In this document: piece by piece, positions 53,279 through 63,254 of the stretch
Position numbering within the stretch: the first letter of the stretch is position 1
Layout: each line of letters opens with the position of its first letter
Assembly (NCBI RefSeq): GCF_008107635.1
Contig: NZ_SDGZ01000014.1
Span: 124,001-188,000 of the forward strand
From: Weissella muntiaci
GTDB lineage: Bacteria; Bacillota; Bacilli; Lactobacillales; Lactobacillaceae
Reading direction: 5' to 3'
DNA: 64,000 nucleotides
Program-made: the position numbers and the translations under genes
Notes under the pieces: generated by a model
What the model saw: the letters and a program-made list of their open reading frames with translations, nothing else
What the model was told of the DNA's origin: nothing
Database searches by the model: none

Positions 53279-54712
53279 TTATGCTTCTTCATACCAAGAA
53301 TAGTGGAAGGCTTCTCCACGTGGCTCATCAACTCTTTCATAAGTATGTGCACCAAAGTAATCGCGCTGAGCTTGAACCAAGTTAGCTGGCAAAACTTCTG
53401 CACGATATGAATCGTAATAGGCAACAGCCGCTGATAGCGATGGCATTGGAACACCTGCTGTTACAGCCAAAGCAACAACGCGACGTGCTGCTGCTTGATA
53501 CTTCATTGCGATTTCACTAAAGTAACCATTCAAAAGCAAATTATGCAAATCGGCCTTTTCATTGTAGGCATCTGTAATCCGCTGCAAGAAACGTGCTCGG
53601 ATAATTGCACCCGCACGCCACAACTGTGCTAGCTCACCAAATGGCAAATCCCATTCGTACTCATCAGAAGCCATTCTTAACTGATCAAAGCCTTGAGCAT
53701 AAGACATGATCTTACCGAAGTACAAAGCTTGACGAATGTTCTCCACCGTCGCAGTAACATCACCAGTAAACTCATATTCTGGTCCTGCCAATACTTCAGC
53801 CGCAGCAAGCCGATCATCCTTCATTGCCGAAATGTAGCGAGCATAAACGGACTCAGTGATTAGTGATTGTGGTGCGCCAACATTCAAGGCTGATTGTGAA
53901 GACCACTTACCAGTTCCTTTGTTTCCAGCACGGTCCAAAATCATATCAACAATTGGCTTATCTGAACCACGATCATCCTTACGAGTCAAAATGTCAGACG
54001 TAATCTCGATCAAATATGAATCTAATTCACCTTGATTCCATTCGGTAAAGGTCTTTGCCAACTGATCTGAATCCAGACCAAGGACACGCTTCAAAACATC
54101 ATATGATTCAGCAATCAACTGCATATCACCATATTCAATCCCATTGTGAACCATCTTAACATAGTGACCAGCACCATCTGGCCCAACATAGGTAACTGTT
54201 GGCTTACCGTCTTCTGGTGCCTTTGCAGCAATCTCTGTCAAGATTGGCGCTACTAGGTCGTAGGCTTCCTTTTGTCCACCAGGCATCAGAGAAGGCCCTT
54301 GAAGAGCACCTAATTCACCACCTGAAACACCCATACCGATAAAGTTGATTCCTGAATCAGCCAAATACTTTGAACGGCGAACAGTATCTTCATAGAACGT
54401 GTTACCACCATCAATTAAAATGTCACCCTTTTCCAAAAATGGCAACAACTCTTCGATGACGGCATCTGTTCCTGCACCTGCTTTAACCATCAACATGATT
54501 CGACGAGGTTTCTTAATACTAGTCACAAAATCTTCAACCGTATAACCCGGTACGAATTGCTTATCTGCATGTGTCTCAACAAGATCTTTCGTCCGACTTG
54601 CCGAACGATTATAAACCGCAACCTTGTAACCGCGTGATTCAACATTTAATGCTAAATTACGACCCATAACTGCTAAACCAACAACACCAAAATCTGCCGA
54701 AGCCTCTGTCAT
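53279..54712 (-). CDS. gnd: 6-phosphogluconate dehydrogenase, long type
   Basis: 477-aa NADP-type decarboxylating 6-phosphogluconate dehydrogenase: [57 protein letters not shown], catalytic Lys/His context [20 protein letters not shown] and the C-terminal tail for dimer contacts. Start at 54712 because GGAGG lies eight bases upstream. Key enzyme of heterolactic fermentation. Confidence 0.97.
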   Translation of the reverse strand: MTEASADFGVVGLAVMGRNLALNVESRGYKVAVYNRSASRTKDLVETHADKQFVPGYTVEDFVTSIKKPRRIMLMVKAGAGTDAVIEELLPFLEKGDILIDGGNTFYEDTVRRSKYLADSGINFIGMGVSGGELGALQGPSLMPGGQKEAYDLVAPILTEIAAKAPEDGKPTVTYVGPDGAGHYVKMVHNGIEYGDMQLIAESYDVLKRVLGLDSDQLAKTFTEWNQGELDSYLIEITSDILTRKDDRGSDKPIVDMILDRAGNKGTGKWSSQSALNVGAPQSLITESVYARYISAMKDDRLAAAEVLAGPEYEFTGDVTATVENIRQALYFGKIMSYAQGFDQLRMASDEYEWDLPFGELAQLWRAGAIIRARFLQRITDAYNEKADLHNLLLNGYFSEIAMKYQAAARRVVALAVTAGVPMPSLSAAVAYYDSYRAEVLPANLVQAQRDYFGAHTYERVDEPRGEAFHYSWYEEA

Positions 54713-54789
54713 AATATTTTCCTCCATCTTTTAATAGTTCAATTATACGCTTTCACGAATGATTTTATTAGTGACGAACTAGACCAATC

Positions 54790-55584
54790 TTAAAAGATTG
54801 TCGGAATCATTCCGCCGTCCATTCGTAATGCCTCGCCTGAGAACGCTGATGCCAATGGACTTGCCACAAATGTGACAAACCTACCAATTTCAAGTGGTCG
54901 AATAAATCGTTGAATTTGCGAAAGTGGCCGATGATCCTTCATAAATGCTTGTTCTTGCTCAGCCTGAGTCATATTTTGATCGGCATACATCGCTACTAAC
55001 ATATCGGCAACGCCCTCGGTCAACGTCGGTCCTGGCATCACCGTGTTAACCGTCACATGCGTTCCAATCGTTAGCTTTGACAAGCTCTGAGCTAATGATA
55101 GATTCATCGTCTTAGTCATACTGTACTGTGGCATTTCACCGGATGGCATCAATGCTTCCTCGCTCGCAATGAAAATAATTCGACCAAAATCGTTTTCGAG
55201 CATTGCAGGCAAATAATGTTTTGCTAGACTATTCCCAGCCAAAACGTTGACCTCAAAGAAATGTTTCCAAACCTGATCTTCAATTTCAAAATAGTCCATT
55301 GGCTGAAAGATCCCCATATTATTAACCAGAATATCCAGTCGCGGAATCGTAGCATAGATTTTTTCACGATCCTTTTCGGACGCTAAATCTGCAGCAATCC
55401 CTTGCACCTTAGCACCAGTAACCGTGGATTGTAACTCTGCAACCGTCTGATCAACGTCAATTTGACGGCGACCATTAATAATTACATTCGCCCCTTCTTG
55501 GACCATTTCACGCGCAATCGCCTTGCCAATTCCTTTAGTTGATCCCGTCACCAAAACAGTCTTGTCAATCAAATCCATCTCCAT
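54790..55584 (-). CDS. Short-chain dehydrogenase/reductase
   Basis: 264-aa SDR: TGSTKGIGKAIA, NNMGIFQPMDYFEI, FIASEEALMPSGEMPQYSMTK active site (Tyr/Lys), MPGPTLTEGV. Divergent from an HxlR regulator, with an inverted repeat operator between them, so it is probably that regulator's target. Confidence 0.9.
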   Translation of the reverse strand: MEMDLIDKTVLVTGSTKGIGKAIAREMVQEGANVIINGRRQIDVDQTVAELQSTVTGAKVQGIAADLASEKDREKIYATIPRLDILVNNMGIFQPMDYFEIEDQVWKHFFEVNVLAGNSLAKHYLPAMLENDFGRIIFIASEEALMPSGEMPQYSMTKTMNLSLAQSLSKLTIGTHVTVNTVMPGPTLTEGVADMLVAMYADQNMTQAEQEQAFMKDHRPLSQIQRFIRPLEIGRFVTFVASPLASAFSGEALRMDGGMIPTIF

Positions 55585-55608
55585 ATTTTGAAGCCTCCAT
55601 CCTTAATT

Positions 55609-55625
55609 TTACTTATTATAAGTAA
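55609..55625. promoter_or_regulatory. HxlR operator candidate
   Basis: Perfect inverted repeat TTACTTA-TTA-TAAGTAA in the divergent SDR/HxlR intergenic region; the TTAC...GTAA form is that of known DUF24-type operators. Confidence 0.65.
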
Positions 55626-55717
55626 TACTGTATGCTTAATAAATGTTTTATAACAGTACCAACCAAAAAGTATCATAGGGGCTTAAAAGTAATTTTTGTG
55701 TATTAGGGGGAATGAGT

Positions 55718-56098
55718 ATGAGTGATAAAGTTGCTTATAATATTGGCGTTGAAGCAACCATGGAAGTTATCGGTGGCAAGTGGAAGCCCATCATCCTTTG
55801 TAATCTACGCGACCATGCCATGCGGCCAAGTGATTTGAAACGCCAAATCCCAGGAATCAGTCAAAAAATGCTGACACAGCAATTACGTGAATTAGAGGCT
55901 GATCATATCGTTAATCGCACATCGTATAACGAAGTTCCACCGCGGGTCGAATATTCGCTAGACCAATATGGCCAAACTCTGAGTATCTTACTAGACGAAA
56001 TCTGTCGTTGGGGCGAAATGCATGTTGCTACCCTACAAAGCCAAGGTGTTCCAGTCTCTTTACGGCATGACTCGTCTGCCACGGGTTTAAAAATATAA
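55718..56098 (+). CDS. HxlR/DUF24-family regulator
   Basis: 126-aa winged-helix regulator: MEVIGGKWKPIILCNLRDHAMRPSDLKRQIPGISQKMLTQQLRELEADHIVNRT. No conserved N-terminal Cys for thiol sensing of the YodB kind; the only Cys are in ILCNL and EICRW. Start at 55718 has AGGGGG seven bases before; the ATG at 55712 is too close. Divergent from the SDR gene. Confidence 0.92.
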   Translation: MSDKVAYNIGVEATMEVIGGKWKPIILCNLRDHAMRPSDLKRQIPGISQKMLTQQLRELEADHIVNRTSYNEVPPRVEYSLDQYGQTLSILLDEICRWGEMHVATLQSQGVPVSLRHDSSATGLKI

Positions 56099-56100
56099 TA

Positions 56101-56192
56101 AAAAGAAGCCCAGGATCGGTCTCGAATGTATCTAAAAGTTGCTACAACTTTTAGATAACACTCGAATTAACCCCTATCCTGAGCTTTTTTGT
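56101..56192. terminator. Large bidirectional terminator
   Basis: AAGCCCAGGAT...ATCCTGAGCTT outer stem with an inner perfect hairpin ATCTAAAAGTTG/CAACTTTTAGAT, T runs on both strands, between convergent genes ending at 56098 and 56192. Confidence 0.7.
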
Positions 56193-56845
56193 TATGCAAT
56201 AACAATCATCTGTAAAGCAGCTAACCATTGTTCAGTTTCCGCATCTAAATTCTGCGTATCCTTAAATACAATTGTTGAATAAACTACTCGTACATTGTGC
56301 CAATTAATTGTCTCATCTTTTTTTAGACCACGCGCTAACTCCATGATCTGTTCTTCAGTAATCTTAGCCAATCGTTCTGGATCATCCGCAAAGGAGCTTA
56401 AAAACCAATTCAAACTCAGTTGCTGAGCTAGTTGATCAACCCAAACATCATCTTCAAAAACAACTTGAATTCTTTTTTGTAAAGGAACAGCCGGCAACTC
56501 TTTTTTGATAAAACTCCGGAAACTTGCAAAATTTTGATCAACTAAATAATAAAACTGCCAAGGAACTTGATTGGCAATTGCACCCAACGTAGCTTGATTA
56601 AATTGATTAAAGTTCCAACTCGTCGAGATTTCTCCCTGCTCTAACCAAATCGACAACCATCGTTGCATTGTCTGTTGCGTTACATCCACTTGCTGATTTC
56701 CCTGCATTAGATAATAACGAACTTGCATAAACTCGGTCATCTGTTGACCTGAAATTACCTTAGTTGGCAATTTCCTATTATGCTGCCGTAAATTTCGAAC
56801 TTTTTTTATTCGGCTACTGCTAGCAAAACTACCTTGTTTAACCAC
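56192..56845 (-). CDS. Hypothetical protein
   Basis: 217-aa soluble protein I do not recognise. It has a basic N-terminus (SSSRIKKVRNLRQHNRK), a helical Gln-rich middle and no signal or membrane segment. GTG start with AGGTGG seven bases upstream. It stands alone between two terminators. Confidence 0.7.
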   Translation of the reverse strand: MVKQGSFASSSRIKKVRNLRQHNRKLPTKVISGQQMTEFMQVRYYLMQGNQQVDVTQQTMQRWLSIWLEQGEISTSWNFNQFNQATLGAIANQVPWQFYYLVDQNFASFRSFIKKELPAVPLQKRIQVVFEDDVWVDQLAQQLSLNWFLSSFADDPERLAKITEEQIMELARGLKKDETINWHNVRVVYSTIVFKDTQNLDAETEQWLAALQMIVIA

Positions 56846-56924
56846 ATCAATACCACCTATATTTGCAAGTTATTATCCGTTAATTTTAGCACCTTTAACA
56901 CGCGCATTGATATAATTGCACCTA

Positions 56925-56955
56925 AAAAGCCCAAAGCTTAGCTTTGGGCCTTTTA
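56925..56955 (-). terminator. Terminator of the adhesin gene
   Basis: GCCCAAAGCT/AGCTTTGGGC stem followed by TTTTT on the minus strand, 22 bases after the adhesin stop. Confidence 0.9.
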
Positions 56956-56977
56956 AAATAGTTAAACTATAAGATCT

Positions 56978-59900
56978 TTAATTATTTTCATCACGTTTCC
57001 GACGTCCGGCGAAAAGTAAAACAGCTGCCGTCGAAGCTGAGATGCCGATCAACGCTTCCCATGTGGCATTACCAGTTAAACCAGTTACCGGCAAGATGTT
57101 TGCTTCCTTTTGGACGCTCTGCTTGATTATTGGTGCAACTACTTTTGGAGCTTCCGCGGGTGCTGCCACAACCGTCACCTTTTGAACAGAACTGATTGTA
57201 ATTACCTTACCATCAGTTGGATCTGTATAGGTATACGCGTAAATCACCGGATAGGTCCCTGCTAAGGATGTGTTCAATGCACTCCGATCAACAGACAACT
57301 TTCCGCCTGCAACTTCGTTAGTAATCACAGCTGTTCCGTCACTAAACGTACCGCCAACTGATATTGTAATATTTGCTGGTGCCGTGATCGTTGGCGTTGC
57401 AAAGATCGTCACCATTTGAGTCGCCGTAACACTTGCCATTTGTCCACTTACTGGATCGGCATAAGTATATGTGTAAATTACTGGATAGATACCTGCCACA
57501 GCGACATTCACTGCACTACTATCAACTGTACTTGTACCACCCGCAACCGCATCAACAACCGTTGCCACACCCGCTGTGTACTTTGCATTCAATGATATAG
57601 CAACATTCGCTGGTGCCGTAATCGTTGGGGCCGCAAAGACTGTTACTAATTGAGTTGCTGTAATCGTGGTTGCCTGCCCGCTGGCTGGATCAGTATATGT
57701 GTAGGAATAAACCACTGGATACGTTCCTGCCAAAGTCGTATTTAGCGCACTCGTGTCAATTTTAATCGACCCGTCCTTTGACTCATTCGTAACGACTGCA
57801 TTACCCGTTGTATAGTTGCCATTCAAGGTAACCGAGATATTTGCAGGCGCTGTGATCTTTGGCAGTGTAGCAACAACGACCAGCTGAGTTGCCTTAATTG
57901 TTTCAGCTTGACCGCTAGCTGGATCGATATACGCGTAGGTATAAACCACCGGATAAGTCCCCGCCACTGCCGTATTCACGACACTGCTATCGACAGTTGA
58001 TGTACCACCCGCAACCTCATTAGCGATTGTCGCAACACCAGCTGTATAACTACCGTTTAAATCAACTGCGATACTTGCCGGTGCCGTAATTGTTGGCTCG
58101 GCAAACACAGTCACTGTTTGAGTCGCTGTGATTGTCTTAGTTTGTCCATCGGCAGGATTGACGTATGTGTAAGTATAGACCACTGGATATGCACCTGCCA
58201 CGGCCATATTCACAGCACTACTATCAACGGCTGTCGTACCGCCTGTAATCGTATTTGCGATCGTGGCGCTACCCGCATTATAGACACTGTTCAATACTAC
58301 TGCTACATTTGCTGGTGCAACAATCGTCGGCGCAACAAACACCGTTACTGTTTGGGTCGCTTTAATCGTTGTCATCTGACCACTGGTCGGATCGGTGTAT
58401 GCATAGGTGTAGACTACTGGATAGGTTCCGGCTACCGCCGTGTTCACTGCGCTACTATCAACCGTGCCTGTACCACCGGAAACTTCATTCGCCACCGTTG
58501 CAACACCAGCATTATAAGTGCCATTTGATGGAATCGATACATCAGCTGGCGCCGTAATGGTCGGTTCAGCAAAAATCGTTACTGTCTGGGTCGCCTTGAT
58601 CGTCATCACTTGTCCACTCACCGGATCAGTATATGCATAGGTGTATACCACTGGATAGGTTCCAAGAACAGCAGTGTCCACCGCACTACTATCAACGGCA
58701 GTTGTACCACCAGCAATCTGATTTGCAACTGTGGCTGTCCCAGCTGAGTAGGCACCATTTACCACTACCGCAGCGTCTGCCGGCGCCGCAATCGTAGGGA
58801 TAGCAAGTACTGTTACAGTCTGGGTGGTTGCAACCGAGGCTGGCTTTCCGGTCGTCATATCGGTGTAATTATAAGTATATGTTACATCGTAGACGCCTGG
58901 AGTAGCTGTGTCTGCCGCTCCGGTGACAGTCGTACTACCACCATCAATCGAGGCACTTTGATCAGAAACCGTCGCTGCTGGGACAGTACCACCTACCATG
59001 ATTGTTACTGGTTGTGCGGTAATTGTTGGTGCAGGATATCCCAACGCAACCTGGCGGACACCATTTGCCAACAAATCGCTACTTACCCCGTCCATTGTTA
59101 CAACACCAGCATTATAAGTCAGATTCTTGTATTGTTGAACATCTAGCGGTGTATCACCAGCTGCTTTAGAGGTCGTACCATTCCAGCTTGCCGTCGTTGC
59201 ATTGGTAATCACAAGTTGCCCACTACCAGTAACAACATTTCCAGCGATTGGATTGTTCGTTGTATCAACCAGCGCAAATTCAGTATCCCGTGGCGCATCA
59301 ATTGTTAGTGCGGACCCCGCCATGACATTAATCAGGGAATTATTCGAGGTTAAATTCATCGTAGCTCCGTTAGCAATTGATCCGGTAATATTACTCGATC
59401 CACCCAAAGTAAATGCCGCGTATTGTAATCCCGTAGCACTCAATGTTAGATTCTTACCGATTTGAATAACACGGGTTGCTCCGACTGGCACATCCATGTT
59501 CGTGATACTAACTGATGTGTCCAAGATCTTTTGTGTATTCGTCTGCGTCCAAGTAACATTATCACCGAGGTAATAATTATTAACATCTGAATAAACACTT
59601 GGATAAGCATTGCTACTTGCATCGTTTTGAATATTGACCGTTGCACCATCACCAACAATGAAGCTTTGAGCTGCCTGAGTCGCCGTTAACGTTTGACCAC
59701 CAACCGTTACAGGCTCAACACCAGTAATAGCTGCTTCATTGGCATATGTACCAGTCGTAGTATTTGCCGCCGTCGCGTTGGCCCCGTTATTCACATCCCA
59801 GTTATCGAAATAAAAGAACGAATCAGCATAGTCCGCAATTCCACTTGGTCGAGTTAACGTTAGTTTTGCACCATTGGCAATGTAGATTGCTCCACCAACG

Positions 59901-61042
59901 ACAGGCTCACGGACATCAGTCGCATTAATCGTTCCGGAAAGAACAATTGCTGAACCTTCAGCATTTACTAAACGATTAGCATAATCGGTTGCATTTGTTG
60001 AATTCACAACCGCCGGATTACCAGTCAAAGTTACGTTATTGATGTAGTAATTCCAATTGGCTCCAGAGTTTCGCATCGTTCCTTCAACCAAACCATGACT
60101 CCAAGTATTGGCGGCGTTGTTATCCGAATTATTATCAGGGAACGAAGTTGACCATTGCTGGAAAGTTCCGTTAATCAATGCAAAATATTGATTTGATGCA
60201 GTCGCTGTCATTGTTGTACCAACACCTGGCACATTCGTTGAACCGGCTTGGATTGTTGTTCCAGTCGCCCCCGTGTTAAAGGCTGAATATCCCATGTTCA
60301 CGGTGTGACCATTTGCATTGACAATCAAACTTGATCCACGGTAGCCCAAATCGTTACTCATCGCCGTGCTAGGTGCAGACAAGTCACCCATCAGATCAAT
60401 ATATGAGATTGAGTTATCAGCATATACATCCTCTAAGCCAGCCCATGTATATACTTGCGCATACCCGTTTGTTACAACAGCATCAGTTGTAGCCAGCCCA
60501 GTCGTTACATCTGGCGAAGTAAAGGTATTCGTATATGGCACTGCTGGATTAGTTTGTTTCGTTGATGACGCCTTCGCAGTTGCCTCATAATTAGCCGCAT
60601 TGGTAACATAATCACCATCCGCAACCGTCGTCGTTGTTGTAGATGTGACGGCTGGCGTTGCAACTGCCATTCGCGCCATTCGTTCGGCCACCGGCGTTGC
60701 AACTGCCGGGCTGCTTGTAGATACCGCCGAGCTAACTACGCTACTACTTGGCGTAATACTTGATGTCGCAACACTTGCGCTACTAGCCGAGCTACTACTT
60801 ACTGCCAAACTTGACGTTGCCGCTACACTACTTGTTACCGCACTACTGCTTGCTACCACAGGCTCAGCAGTCGCACTGCTCGATACACTAGCTACTGCCG
60901 GTACTGTAACAACGTCAGCTGAAGCACTTTGTTGTATATTGCCCAACATTAGACCGGCAAGCATTGCAGTTGTTGCTAAACCTGCATATACCCATGCCTT
61001 GCCGTCTTTATACATTTTATAATGTGTTTTCCCAGTATCCAT
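56978..61042 (-). CDS. KxYKxGKxW/LPXTG cell-wall adhesin with eight Ig-like repeats
   Basis: 1354-aa surface protein. N-terminal KxYKxGKxW signal (KMYKDGKAW), a Ser/Ala-rich stalk (about 45-135), a pectate-lyase-like beta-rich domain (about 160-600), eight tandem domains of about 78 residues (PTITAPAN...GTYPVVYTYTYTDP...TVTVFA), a sorting motif LPVTG near the C-terminus, a hydrophobic helix and RRKRDENN. Sortase-anchored adhesin. Start at 61042 (MDTGKTHYKM) is preferred; the GTG at 61054 is possible. Confidence 0.9.
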   Translation of the reverse strand: MDTGKTHYKMYKDGKAWVYAGLATTAMLAGLMLGNIQQSASADVVTVPAVASVSSSATAEPVVASSSAVTSSVAATSSLAVSSSSASSASVATSSITPSSSVVSSAVSTSSPAVATPVAERMARMAVATPAVTSTTTTTVADGDYVTNAANYEATAKASSTKQTNPAVPYTNTFTSPDVTTGLATTDAVVTNGYAQVYTWAGLEDVYADNSISYIDLMGDLSAPSTAMSNDLGYRGSSLIVNANGHTVNMGYSAFNTGATGTTIQAGSTNVPGVGTTMTATASNQYFALINGTFQQWSTSFPDNNSDNNAANTWSHGLVEGTMRNSGANWNYYINNVTLTGNPAVVNSTNATDYANRLVNAEGSAIVLSGTINATDVREPVVGGAIYIANGAKLTLTRPSGIADYADSFFYFDNWDVNNGANATAANTTTGTYANEAAITGVEPVTVGGQTLTATQAAQSFIVGDGATVNIQNDASSNAYPSVYSDVNNYYLGDNVTWTQTNTQKILDTSVSITNMDVPVGATRVIQIGKNLTLSATGLQYAAFTLGGSSNITGSIANGATMNLTSNNSLINVMAGSALTIDAPRDTEFALVDTTNNPIAGNVVTGSGQLVITNATTASWNGTTSKAAGDTPLDVQQYKNLTYNAGVVTMDGVSSDLLANGVRQVALGYPAPTITAQPVTIMVGGTVPAATVSDQSASIDGGSTTVTGAADTATPGVYDVTYTYNYTDMTTGKPASVATTQTVTVLAIPTIAAPADAAVVVNGAYSAGTATVANQIAGGTTAVDSSAVDTAVLGTYPVVYTYAYTDPVSGQVMTIKATQTVTIFAEPTITAPADVSIPSNGTYNAGVATVANEVSGGTGTVDSSAVNTAVAGTYPVVYTYAYTDPTSGQMTTIKATQTVTVFVAPTIVAPANVAVVLNSVYNAGSATIANTITGGTTAVDSSAVNMAVAGAYPVVYTYTYVNPADGQTKTITATQTVTVFAEPTITAPASIAVDLNGSYTAGVATIANEVAGGTSTVDSSVVNTAVAGTYPVVYTYAYIDPASGQAETIKATQLVVVATLPKITAPANISVTLNGNYTTGNAVVTNESKDGSIKIDTSALNTTLAGTYPVVYSYTYTDPASGQATTITATQLVTVFAAPTITAPANVAISLNAKYTAGVATVVDAVAGGTSTVDSSAVNVAVAGIYPVIYTYTYADPVSGQMASVTATQMVTIFATPTITAPANITISVGGTFSDGTAVITNEVAGGKLSVDRSALNTSLAGTYPVIYAYTYTDPTDGKVITISSVQKVTVVAAPAEAPKVVAPIIKQSVQKEANILPVTGLTGNATWEALIGISASTAAVLLFAGRRKRDENN
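57165..59030 (-). repeat. Eight tandem 234-bp repeats in the adhesin gene
   Basis: Each unit codes for about 78 residues with the frame PTITAPAN, DSSAVNTAVAGTYPVVYTYTYTDP and ATQTVTVF. Units 2-8 are close copies; the first (near 58800-59030) is divergent. Copy number may vary among strains by recombination. Confidence 0.85.
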
Positions 61043-61287
61043 ATTATTTTCCACATCCTCAGAATATAAATTATCTTGAAATAGACCTGCTAATCAGATG
61101 AATTATACCCTTAACGCCGGAAATAAACAATGCAATATCATTACTTTATATATATTAGATCCAAGGGACAAAACGACGAATAATCTTGTTAAACAGATAA
61201 TCAATCGTCGTACTTGGGCGGTTGTAGTGTATGCAATATATATATACATTACACAAAGAATTCAGAAAACACACATTCCTAAAAAAA

Positions 61288-61325
61288 TAAAAAGCCTCTG
61301 AACAAAGAATGTTCAGAGACTTTTT
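61288..61325 (-). terminator. Terminator of the tRNA-Asn/tRNA-Thr pair
   Basis: GTCTCTGAACA / TGTTCAGAGGC hairpin, T runs on both sides, just before the tRNA-Thr 3' end on the minus strand. Confidence 0.85.
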
Positions 61326-61330
61326 CCCTA

Positions 61331-61403
61331 TGCCGACTATAGGATTCGAACCTACGACCCTCGGTTTACGATACCGATGCTCTACCAACTGAGCTAAGTC
61401 GGC
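61331..61403 (-). tRNA. tRNA-Thr (CGT)
   Basis: Acceptor GCCGACT/AGTCGGC, anticodon stem TCGGT/ACCGA with loop ATCGTAA reading CGT, discriminator A. Confidence 0.95.
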
Positions 61404-61408
61404 AAATA

Positions 61409-61481
61409 CTCCGAATGCCGGGCTCGAACCGGCGACAACCTGATTAACAGTCAGGTGCTCTACCAACTGAGCTAATTCGGA
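61409..61481 (-). tRNA. tRNA-Asn (GTT)
   Basis: Acceptor TCCGAAT/ATTCGGA, anticodon stem CCTGA/TCAGG with loop CTGTTAA reading GTT, discriminator G. Different in sequence from the tRNA-Asn at 5008. Confidence 0.95.
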
Positions 61482-61545
61482 ATAATGCTACCTGAATATT
61501 ATCTATGATTGCTTCAAATTCGTCAAGCACTTGTTTCCAATACTA

Positions 61546-61578
61546 AACAAAAAGACCAAGCTGGGTAACTTGGTCTTT
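61546..61578 (-). terminator. Terminator downstream of the DUF3800 gene
   Basis: AAAGACCAAG / CTTGGTCTTT stem with TTTTTG on the minus strand, about 200 bases after the stop. Confidence 0.8.
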
Positions 61579-61589
61579 CCGATTTCAAT

Positions 61590-61780
61590 ATCTCTTGGGA
61601 AAAATATTGAAGTATATTTTCATTTAGGAGTAGGTTATGCATGAAATTACTGGGTAATAATTTCACTTAGGAAGAAGAAAATATATGCTTTCTTGTGGGT
61701 TATCAAAAGGTTATCCCTTTCGATGTGTTAAATATAACGCCGATAGCTTAAAGCCACATTCAATGAACAATTAATAAACC
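61590..61780 (-). other. Chain of hairpins downstream of the DUF3800 gene
   Basis: On the minus strand ATCGAAAGG/CCTTTTGAT (61702-61724, with a G-U pair that would be A-C on the other strand), GAAATTA/TAATTTC (61643-61664) and GAAAATAT/ATATTTTTC (about 61598-61621) follow one another, two of them after the sentence CCTAARTGAAA. Possible structured 3' RNA. Confidence 0.4.
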
Positions 61781-62443
61781 TTAAAGTTCCATTTTGTTTT
61801 TAGGATAATGAGTTTTATTTATAATTCGCGCTTCTAAAGATTGCAAAGCCCGTTTCTCTCGTAATTCATAATTCTCATAAATTGCATTCGCCACAAAGTC
61901 AGCCAACTGTAAGAAAATCGAATGATGTGAAGCTTGAAAATCAACCGTTGGCTTAACCATCTCCCTTTGCCACTCCTCCCAGACATGGATATCCAGCAGT
62001 TCATGAAAACGGCGCGAGATTTTTTCGGACTTATCACGTTCATCAAAAGTAATTGTAATTTCTTCCAATTCTGCATCTGCATCAACAATCATTTTCATCA
62101 ATTCTAATGCCAACAAATCATAAAGCTCACTGGCCTGCTCTTTAAAATTGGGTATAATCTCTTTTAAATCAGCTACCACATAAAAGATTTGAAAATCCAA
62201 TTCATCAATCACCTTAGCTAAGAAAGTCGCCCGCTCGCCAATGCTAACATTGGAGGCCTTAATCTCACCATGATCATTCATCCGACCCAAATGTCGATAT
62301 TTTAATTCCGTGAATAATTGATGCAATCGTCTCCGAATTGATTCTTGTCCCTCAACGTTCAAGACAACTGCCGCTAAGACAAAATATCGTCCTTGCCGCC
62401 CTAAGTTCCCCGACTCATCAATAAAGACCACCTTATCTGTCAT
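61781..62443 (-). CDS. DUF3800 protein
   Basis: 220-aa soluble protein of the DUF3800 family (RNase H-like fold with acidic motif): VVFIDESGNLG at the N-terminus is the hallmark, and ITITFDERDKSEKISRRF and FLQLADFVANAIYENYE complete the family pattern. These proteins are common in mobile or defence-associated regions; function is not established. Start ATG with GAGGG seven bases upstream. Confidence 0.85.
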   Translation of the reverse strand: MTDKVVFIDESGNLGRQGRYFVLAAVVLNVEGQESIRRRLHQLFTELKYRHLGRMNDHGEIKASNVSIGERATFLAKVIDELDFQIFYVVADLKEIIPNFKEQASELYDLLALELMKMIVDADAELEEITITFDERDKSEKISRRFHELLDIHVWEEWQREMVKPTVDFQASHHSIFLQLADFVANAIYENYELREKRALQSLEARIINKTHYPKNKMEL

Positions 62444-62495
62444 AACTTTACCCTCTAGGCAAAGTATACAACATCATTAGTTTTTTTAGGCAATA

Positions 62496-62530
62496 AAAAT
62501 ATCCAGTTGTATAAATACAACTGGATAGCT
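62496..62530 (-). terminator. Terminator of glpF
   Basis: ATCCAGTTGTA / TACAACTGGAT stem with T-rich minus-strand tail, just after the stop at 62541. Confidence 0.8.
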
Positions 62531-62540
62531 ATTTTATCTA

Positions 62541-63254
62541 TTAAATGCCCAAGAAATATTTTGCAAAGAATGCCGCCGCAATTGCTCCCACAAATGGTGC
62601 AATTCCAGGAACCAAGATTGCGTATTTCCAATCTGAAGGTGCCTTATCAGCAATTGGCAAAACGCGGTGTGCCAAACGTGGTCCCATGTCTCGTGCAAGG
62701 TTCATTGCGAAACCGGTTGGTCCACCAAGTCCCATACCAATTGCCCATACTAACAAACCAACCCCAATTGGAACAACTCCTGGAGTAGCGTCAAAACGAG
62801 CAATTGCCATGATCCCCGTCAAAAAGACGAATGTCGCAAATCCCTCGACAAAGAAATTACGAGGCAAGTTGCGGATTGCTGGCGATGTTGAAAAGATGTT
62901 TCGGATTACGATTGGGTCGATATCACCTTCTGATGCCTTAAATTGATCAGCATACATAAAGTAGATAATGATTGATCCAACCATTCCACCCAAAACCTCA
63001 GCAATTGAATAAGGAATAACATTCACCCATGCAATATTTCCTAAAATGGCTTGTGCAACAACCATTGCAGGATTCATTGATACGCCACCAAAAATAAATA
63101 GAGCAATTGAAATACCAAATCCCCATGTCGTAATCGCAAACAAATGCCCTGAACCATGATATTTAGTATTATTCAAAATTGTGTCAGCGTGAACCCCCAC
63201 ACCGAAAATAATCATAAGCGCAGTACTCAAGAATTCTGCCAATAACTGATGCAT
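62541..63254 (-). CDS. glpF: Glycerol uptake facilitator (MIP channel)
   Basis: 237-aa aquaglyceroporin with six helices: first NPA loop GGVSMNPAMVVAQAILG and second loop GPTGFAMNLARDMGPR (NLA variant with the Asp and Arg that mark glycerol channels). Passive glycerol entry. A cre-like site lies about 134 bases upstream of the start. Confidence 0.88.
   Translation of the reverse strand: MHQLLAEFLSTALMIIFGVGVHADTILNNTKYHGSGHLFAITTWGFGISIALFIFGGVSMNPAMVVAQAILGNIAWVNVIPYSIAEVLGGMVGSIIIYFMYADQFKASEGDIDPIVIRNIFSTSPAIRNLPRNFFVEGFATFVFLTGIMAIARFDATPGVVPIGVGLLVWAIGMGLGGPTGFAMNLARDMGPRLAHRVLPIADKAPSDWKYAILVPGIAPFVGAIAAAFFAKYFLGI

Noticed and set aside
57165-59030. Regular repeats that might be taken for a CRISPR array
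   Set aside because: Units are 234 bp, coding, and lack spacers; they are protein domain repeats. No cas genes are present.
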